Assembly (NCBI RefSeq): GCF_905371695.1
Contig: NZ_CAJPMA010000077.1
Span: 1 to 8,389 of the forward strand
Length of the DNA: 8,389 nt
DNA from: an uncultured Campylobacter sp.
GTDB taxonomy: Bacteria; Campylobacterota; Campylobacteria; Campylobacterales; Campylobacteraceae
Direction of reading: 5' to 3'
Below, one piece after another: positions 4,985-8,389 of this stretch (position 1 is its first letter; the number at the start of each line of letters is the position of its first letter). The notes below the pieces were generated by a model, which saw nothing but the letters and a program-made list of their open reading frames with translations, searched no databases and had not been told where the DNA came from. The position numbers and the translations under genes are program-made.

Positions 4985-5878
4985 ATGAGGGCGTTTTTAT
5001 TTTTTGCTATTTTTACGGCGTTCGCGCTTGCTAAAAGCGAGTTCGTGTCCGTTACTAGCGTGCGATACGACGAGCAAAAGGCGCGTCTTGGCAAAGATTT
5101 GTTTTTCGATAAGCGCCTTAGCAAAAACGAAACCTACTCATGCGAAACCTGTCATAATCTTTACTGGGATTTTAGCGGCACTATCCGCAAAAAAGCGCAA
5201 GCGGGCGCTTTAACTACGCCTAGCATATTAAACGCGGGGCTAAATTTCATATTTTTTAAAGACGGGCGCGCAAGAAACCTAAAAGCGCAGGTTAAAGACG
5301 CGCTAACGTCGCAATACGAGCTAAATTCCGACGAAAGCGCCGTCGTAAAATCCGTAGAAAAAATCGCCGCTTATAAAAAATCGTTTCAAAACATCTACGA
5401 AGAAGGCGTAAATTTCGAAAATATAGCAGACGCGATAGCAGAATTCGAAAAAGCCGTAACCGCGGTAAATTCGCCGTTCGATAAATTTTTAGCGGGGCAA
5501 GAGGACGCGCTTAACGATGAAGAAAAAGCGGGCTTTGAAGCGTTTAAAAATTTAGGCTGCGCTTCGTGTCATAACGGCGAAAATTTGGGCGGAAATTTGA
5601 TGCATGAAGCGGGGTTCGCCAAAAAGATTTTAAAAAATCAAAACGGCGATTTATCTCGCGAAAGACTCTCGCGCGTCCCGTCGCTGCGCAATATCGCAAG
5701 GACGGCGCCTTATCTATCGGGCGGCGAAATAGCCTCTTTAAAGGTTGCTGTTAAAAAGATCGCCGAGGCGCAGTTTGACGTAGATATCGATGATGGAAGC
5801 GTCGAGGCGATACATAAATTTTTGCTTACTTTAAGCGGCGAAAGACCTAGGATATTAAATGAGTCTTCGTCAAATTAG
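4985..5878 (+). CDS. Exported di-heme cytochrome c peroxidase-like protein (CcpA/MauG family)
   Basis: This 297-aa periplasmic protein has a signal peptide at about 1-16 (FLFFAIFTAFALA, cut before KSE). Two heme c sites are present, CETCH (53-57) and CASCH (192-196). Family landmarks are LGKDLFFDKRLS (35-46), TPSILNA (78-84), FKDGRA (91-96), Gln102, Glu112 in QYELN, and VPSLRNIARTAPYL (231-244). Relatives reduce H2O2 to water using electrons from small cytochromes, or oxidise protein substrates (MauG). From recall of the Pseudomonas enzyme, the residues expected as the distal His of the peroxidatic heme, the Met of the high-potential heme and the inter-heme Trp are not seen; the last two positions appear as Ile259 (AVKKIAEAQ) and Lys92. 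It is also shorter than the usual 320-340 aa. Activity may therefore differ. The ATG at 4985 is chosen because a TTG frame start at 4958 lies in the promoter itself. The stop overlaps the next gene. Confidence 0.88.
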   Translation: MRAFLFFAIFTAFALAKSEFVSVTSVRYDEQKARLGKDLFFDKRLSKNETYSCETCHNLYWDFSGTIRKKAQAGALTTPSILNAGLNFIFFKDGRARNLKAQVKDALTSQYELNSDESAVVKSVEKIAAYKKSFQNIYEEGVNFENIADAIAEFEKAVTAVNSPFDKFLAGQEDALNDEEKAGFEAFKNLGCASCHNGENLGGNLMHEAGFAKKILKNQNGDLSRERLSRVPSLRNIARTAPYLSGGEIASLKVAVKKIAEAQFDVDIDDGSVEAIHKFLLTLSGERPRILNESSSN

Positions 5879-8279
5879 ATTTTTCTCTTACGCTTTAACG
5901 CTTATTTTTATCGCGTGCGCCGTTATGGTTTTTAAACTAAGCTATGCCGCCTCGGCGAGCAACGAAGCGCTAAAACTTACGCTAAATTTGCGCTTTATTA
6001 GCGAATCGCTAGACTTTAACGTAAAAAATAATATTTTGACGCGAAATTTCGACGTCTTAGGAAAGGACGTTCAAAATTTCGACGGAAATTTAACCGAGCT
6101 GGCTAAAATATCAAGCGACGCTAGGGTTGCTAAATTTTACGATTTAACGCCCGAAATCTCGCGCCTTAGGGAAAATTTCGAGAAAAAAATCCGCGTGATA
6201 GACCGCTCTAATTTTATAAGCGCGGGCATTAAAACGATCGTCGTCGGCGGAAAATACGAAATTTCAAGGCTGGGCGACGCCAAAGGGTTAAAAAAGCTAT
6301 TTTTTAAACTCGAAAATTTCGCAAATTCTAGCGACGAGCACGTCGAGGTTTTAAACCAAGAGATCGACGCGCTAAGAGAGCGGCTGCAAGGCGACGAGGT
6401 TAGGCTTGGAATTTTAGCCCGCGCTAGCCGCGCTGCCGCGTTAATCTCGTCGTTAAACGATATAGCAAAGCAAAACGACGAGCTAAAAACCGCGCAAGCG
6501 GCGGAGAATTTATACGAAGGGCAGCTAACGCAATACGCTCGCGTAGTAGAGCGGCTGCGCGTCTTTGAGGGCGTTTCTTTCGCGTTATTTTTTATCCTGC
6601 TAGCGTTCGTATTTTATCAAACCAAAAAAAGCGCGGACGGGCTACGCGAGATCAAACTTTTAAAAACCGCGATCGAAAACGACCATAGCGCGGTAGTTTT
6701 TTGTAACGATAAGAGTCAAATTTTATACGTAAATAAGACTTTTGAAAACGTTACGGGTTACAAATTTAGCGAAGTAGCGGGCAGAAATCCCAACGTTTTA
6801 AAATCTTTCGCGCATCAAAGCGATTTTTACGAGGATATAAAGCGCGCTATAAAAACGGCAAAGGTTTGGCAAAGCGACGAGCTTATAAGCCGCGCAAAAA
6901 ACGGCGATTTGATACACGAAAAGGCCAAAATTGTGCCGTTTTTTTTCGACGGTAAATTAGAAGGCTATATCGGGCTAAAATTTAACCGCACCAAAGAGGT
7001 AAAAATGATAGAGGAGCTCGCGCTAAAAAACGAGCAAATCAAGACGCAGTCGCTGATAGACGGGCTTACCGGATTCGGCAACTACCTCGCGCTGACGCAA
7101 AAGCTAGAAGGCCGCGGCGACGGGATGATAATTTGCATGAGCGTAAAAAATTTTAAAACGATGAGGTTTTTTTACCAAACCAAGGTCATCGACGCGATGG
7201 TAAAAGCCGTTGCCGACACGCTAAGGCTATGCGTGCAAACCACGCAAATGAGCGCGGAGCTGTTTCGCTTCCAAGACGACGCGTTTTACGCGTGGTATTA
7301 CGGAGATAACGTTAGGTGCGACATTTCGTATATCAAAGAGTATTTTAGCTTTTCTAAGCTAGAAGTAGAAATCGACGGCAGAATCGAAAATTTGCCGGGG
7401 CCTAAAATCGTGTTAGGCGTCTCTACCGCACGCGATACGCCTCAGACTAACCGCCTAATGCAAGCCGTACTTGCTAATCGGCAAGCCTTTAACGCCGATA
7501 CCGAAGTTTATTATTATCAAGAAAACGACGCGATAGAGACGCAGTATTATAAAAACCAAATCGTAACTCAAATGATCGAGGCCGCGCTGGAAAACGATAC
7601 CGTCGTAGTCGAGTGTCAGGGGATTTTCGACGTGCAAAGCGGCGAAAAAGAGGCGAAATTTTACGAAGTACTGGTGCGCATAATGGATCAAAACGGTAAA
7701 ATTCGCTATCCGGGCGAGTTTTTGCAAACCGCGGTGCAAGCGCAACTTTACTCGCAGATTACTAAAAAGGTGATAGAGCGGGCATTTTCGCTCATAGAGC
7801 GATATCCAAAATATACGTTTTCGATCAACCTTTCAAGCTCGGATATCGCCGACGGCTCGATTAGAGAGCTGCTTGAAGACAAGCTTAGAATTTGCACGCG
7901 CCCGGAGCATCTTTGCTTTGAGATGTTAGAGAGCGAGGAGATGGACGATTATGAAATTATTAACGCATTTATTCGCCGCGTCAAGGGCTACGGGTGCAAA
8001 ATTTCAATCGACGATTTCGGTTCGGGGTATTCTAATTATTACCGAATTTTGGAGCTTGACGTTGATAATATTAAAATCGACGGCTCGATAATTAAAAAGC
8101 TGCCGTTTGATCAAAACGCTCGCGTACTGGTAGAAACTATCGTAAATTTTGCTAGCAAACAGGGCTATAAAGTAGTCGCGGAGTTTGTAAGTTCGCCTGA
8201 AATTTTGGAGCAAGTTAAACTTTTCGGTATAAAATACGCGCAAGGATTTTTGCTAGGTAAGCCGCAATCGATGGGGTAA
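5859..8279 (+). CDS. Membrane sensor with PAS, degenerate GGDEF and EAL domains (probable c-di-GMP phosphodiesterase)
   Basis: This is an 806-aa inner-membrane signalling protein. TM1 is at about 8-30 and TM2 at about 239-254, enclosing a helical periplasmic sensor of about 205 aa. Its segment FEKKIRVIDRSNFISAGIK (107-125) resembles DAHL-type domains. A PAS domain follows (about 264-378; VTGYKFSEVAGRNPNVLKS), then a GGDEF domain (about 396-555) with the signature changed to FQDDAF (471-476) and no clear I-site, so cyclase activity is unlikely. The C-terminal EAL domain (about 570-803) keeps its catalytic set: Glu603 in YEVLVR (EVL variant), Asn657, Glu688, Asp718 and Asp719 in DDFGSGYS, Lys739, Glu775 and Gln795. 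It most likely cleaves c-di-GMP, affecting motility or surface attachment. AGGA at 5849-5852 serves the ATG, which lies inside the cytochrome gene (20-nt overlap), implying translational coupling. Confidence 0.93.
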   Translation: MSLRQIRFFSYALTLIFIACAVMVFKLSYAASASNEALKLTLNLRFISESLDFNVKNNILTRNFDVLGKDVQNFDGNLTELAKISSDARVAKFYDLTPEISRLRENFEKKIRVIDRSNFISAGIKTIVVGGKYEISRLGDAKGLKKLFFKLENFANSSDEHVEVLNQEIDALRERLQGDEVRLGILARASRAAALISSLNDIAKQNDELKTAQAAENLYEGQLTQYARVVERLRVFEGVSFALFFILLAFVFYQTKKSADGLREIKLLKTAIENDHSAVVFCNDKSQILYVNKTFENVTGYKFSEVAGRNPNVLKSFAHQSDFYEDIKRAIKTAKVWQSDELISRAKNGDLIHEKAKIVPFFFDGKLEGYIGLKFNRTKEVKMIEELALKNEQIKTQSLIDGLTGFGNYLALTQKLEGRGDGMIICMSVKNFKTMRFFYQTKVIDAMVKAVADTLRLCVQTTQMSAELFRFQDDAFYAWYYGDNVRCDISYIKEYFSFSKLEVEIDGRIENLPGPKIVLGVSTARDTPQTNRLMQAVLANRQAFNADTEVYYYQENDAIETQYYKNQIVTQMIEAALENDTVVVECQGIFDVQSGEKEAKFYEVLVRIMDQNGKIRYPGEFLQTAVQAQLYSQITKKVIERAFSLIERYPKYTFSINLSSSDIADGSIRELLEDKLRICTRPEHLCFEMLESEEMDDYEIINAFIRRVKGYGCKISIDDFGSGYSNYYRILELDVDNIKIDGSIIKKLPFDQNARVLVETIVNFASKQGYKVVAEFVSSPEILEQVKLFGIKYAQGFLLGKPQSMG

Positions 8280-8324
8280 ATGTAAAATTTAGATTTTATT
8301 AGACCTGAGAAATTTTAAAAGAAG

Positions 8325-8389
8325 TGGTGACCCCTACGAGACTCGAACTCGTGTTACCGCCGTGAAAGGGCGATGTCCTAACCGCTAGA
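8325..8389 (-). tRNA. tRNA-Glu (anticodon TTC), 5' end cut by the window
   Basis: Read on the minus strand this is the 3' 65 nt of a tRNA. It has the D-arm from TCTAGCGGTTAGGA, the anticodon loop CTTTCAC (anticodon TTC at 8364-8366) in a stem closed by GGCGG, the T-arm ACGAG-TTCGAGT-CTCGT, the acceptor strand AGGGGTC, discriminator A and an encoded CCA (8325-8327). It resembles bacterial tRNA-Glu throughout. About 10 nt of the 5' end (acceptor strand and positions 8-10) lie beyond the window. It is convergent with the EAL gene, 45 nt away, and no strong terminator is visible between them. Confidence 0.96.

Noticed and set aside
8284..8316. AAAATTT/AAATTTT pairing between the EAL gene and the tRNA as a terminator.
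   Set aside because: It is an all-AT 7-bp stem with a 19-nt loop, too weak and too common in this sequence to call.

Overview
The window looks like a chromosomal segment of a Campylobacter-type epsilonproteobacterium (Campylobacterota), probably one of the less AT-rich species such as the C. rectus/showae/curvus group. The grounds are a NIF-type nifS-nifU pair whose full-length three-part NifU closely resembles Campylobacter proteins, TATAAT -10 boxes behind T-rich tracts with no clear -35, very frequent AAATTT words, and mixed GC. The species is inferred from the sequence alone and was not searched.

Layout. Positions 1-306 are the distal (trailer) end of a CRISPR array: five 30-bp repeats, the last two degenerate, and a probable sixth decayed copy at 342-371. 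No cas gene lies in the window. A promoter at 430-435 then drives a 148-aa left-handed beta-helix (hexapeptide) acyltransferase. A metal ABC-transporter permease of the ZnuB type (999-1799) follows without its ATPase or binding protein. A 452-nt non-coding stretch (1800-2251) holds a probable terminator, two competing hairpins and the nifS promoter with nearby palindromes.

nifS (TTG start at 2252) and nifU (ATG at 3776) form the Fe-S cluster assembly module: NifS supplies sulfur and NifU is scaffold and carrier. They are separated by 345 nt containing a long imperfect inverted repeat (arms 3444-3545 and 3645-3745) that no gene explains. This is the least ordinary structure in the window.

A 72-nt hairpin region follows nifU. 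A strong promoter (TATAAT 4961-4966) then starts a two-gene unit: an exported di-heme peroxidase-like c-type cytochrome (4985-5878), whose stop overlaps by 20 nt the start of an 806-aa membrane protein with helical sensor, PAS, degenerate GGDEF and EAL domains (5859-8279). The pairing suggests, but does not prove, a link between periplasmic heme/redox state and c-di-GMP breakdown. The window ends inside a tRNA-Glu(TTC) gene on the minus strand, convergent with the EAL gene.

No clearly new biological system is complete in this window. The best leads are the nifS-nifU inverted repeat, the peroxidase-like protein that lacks several canonical heme-site residues, and its translational coupling to the EAL protein.
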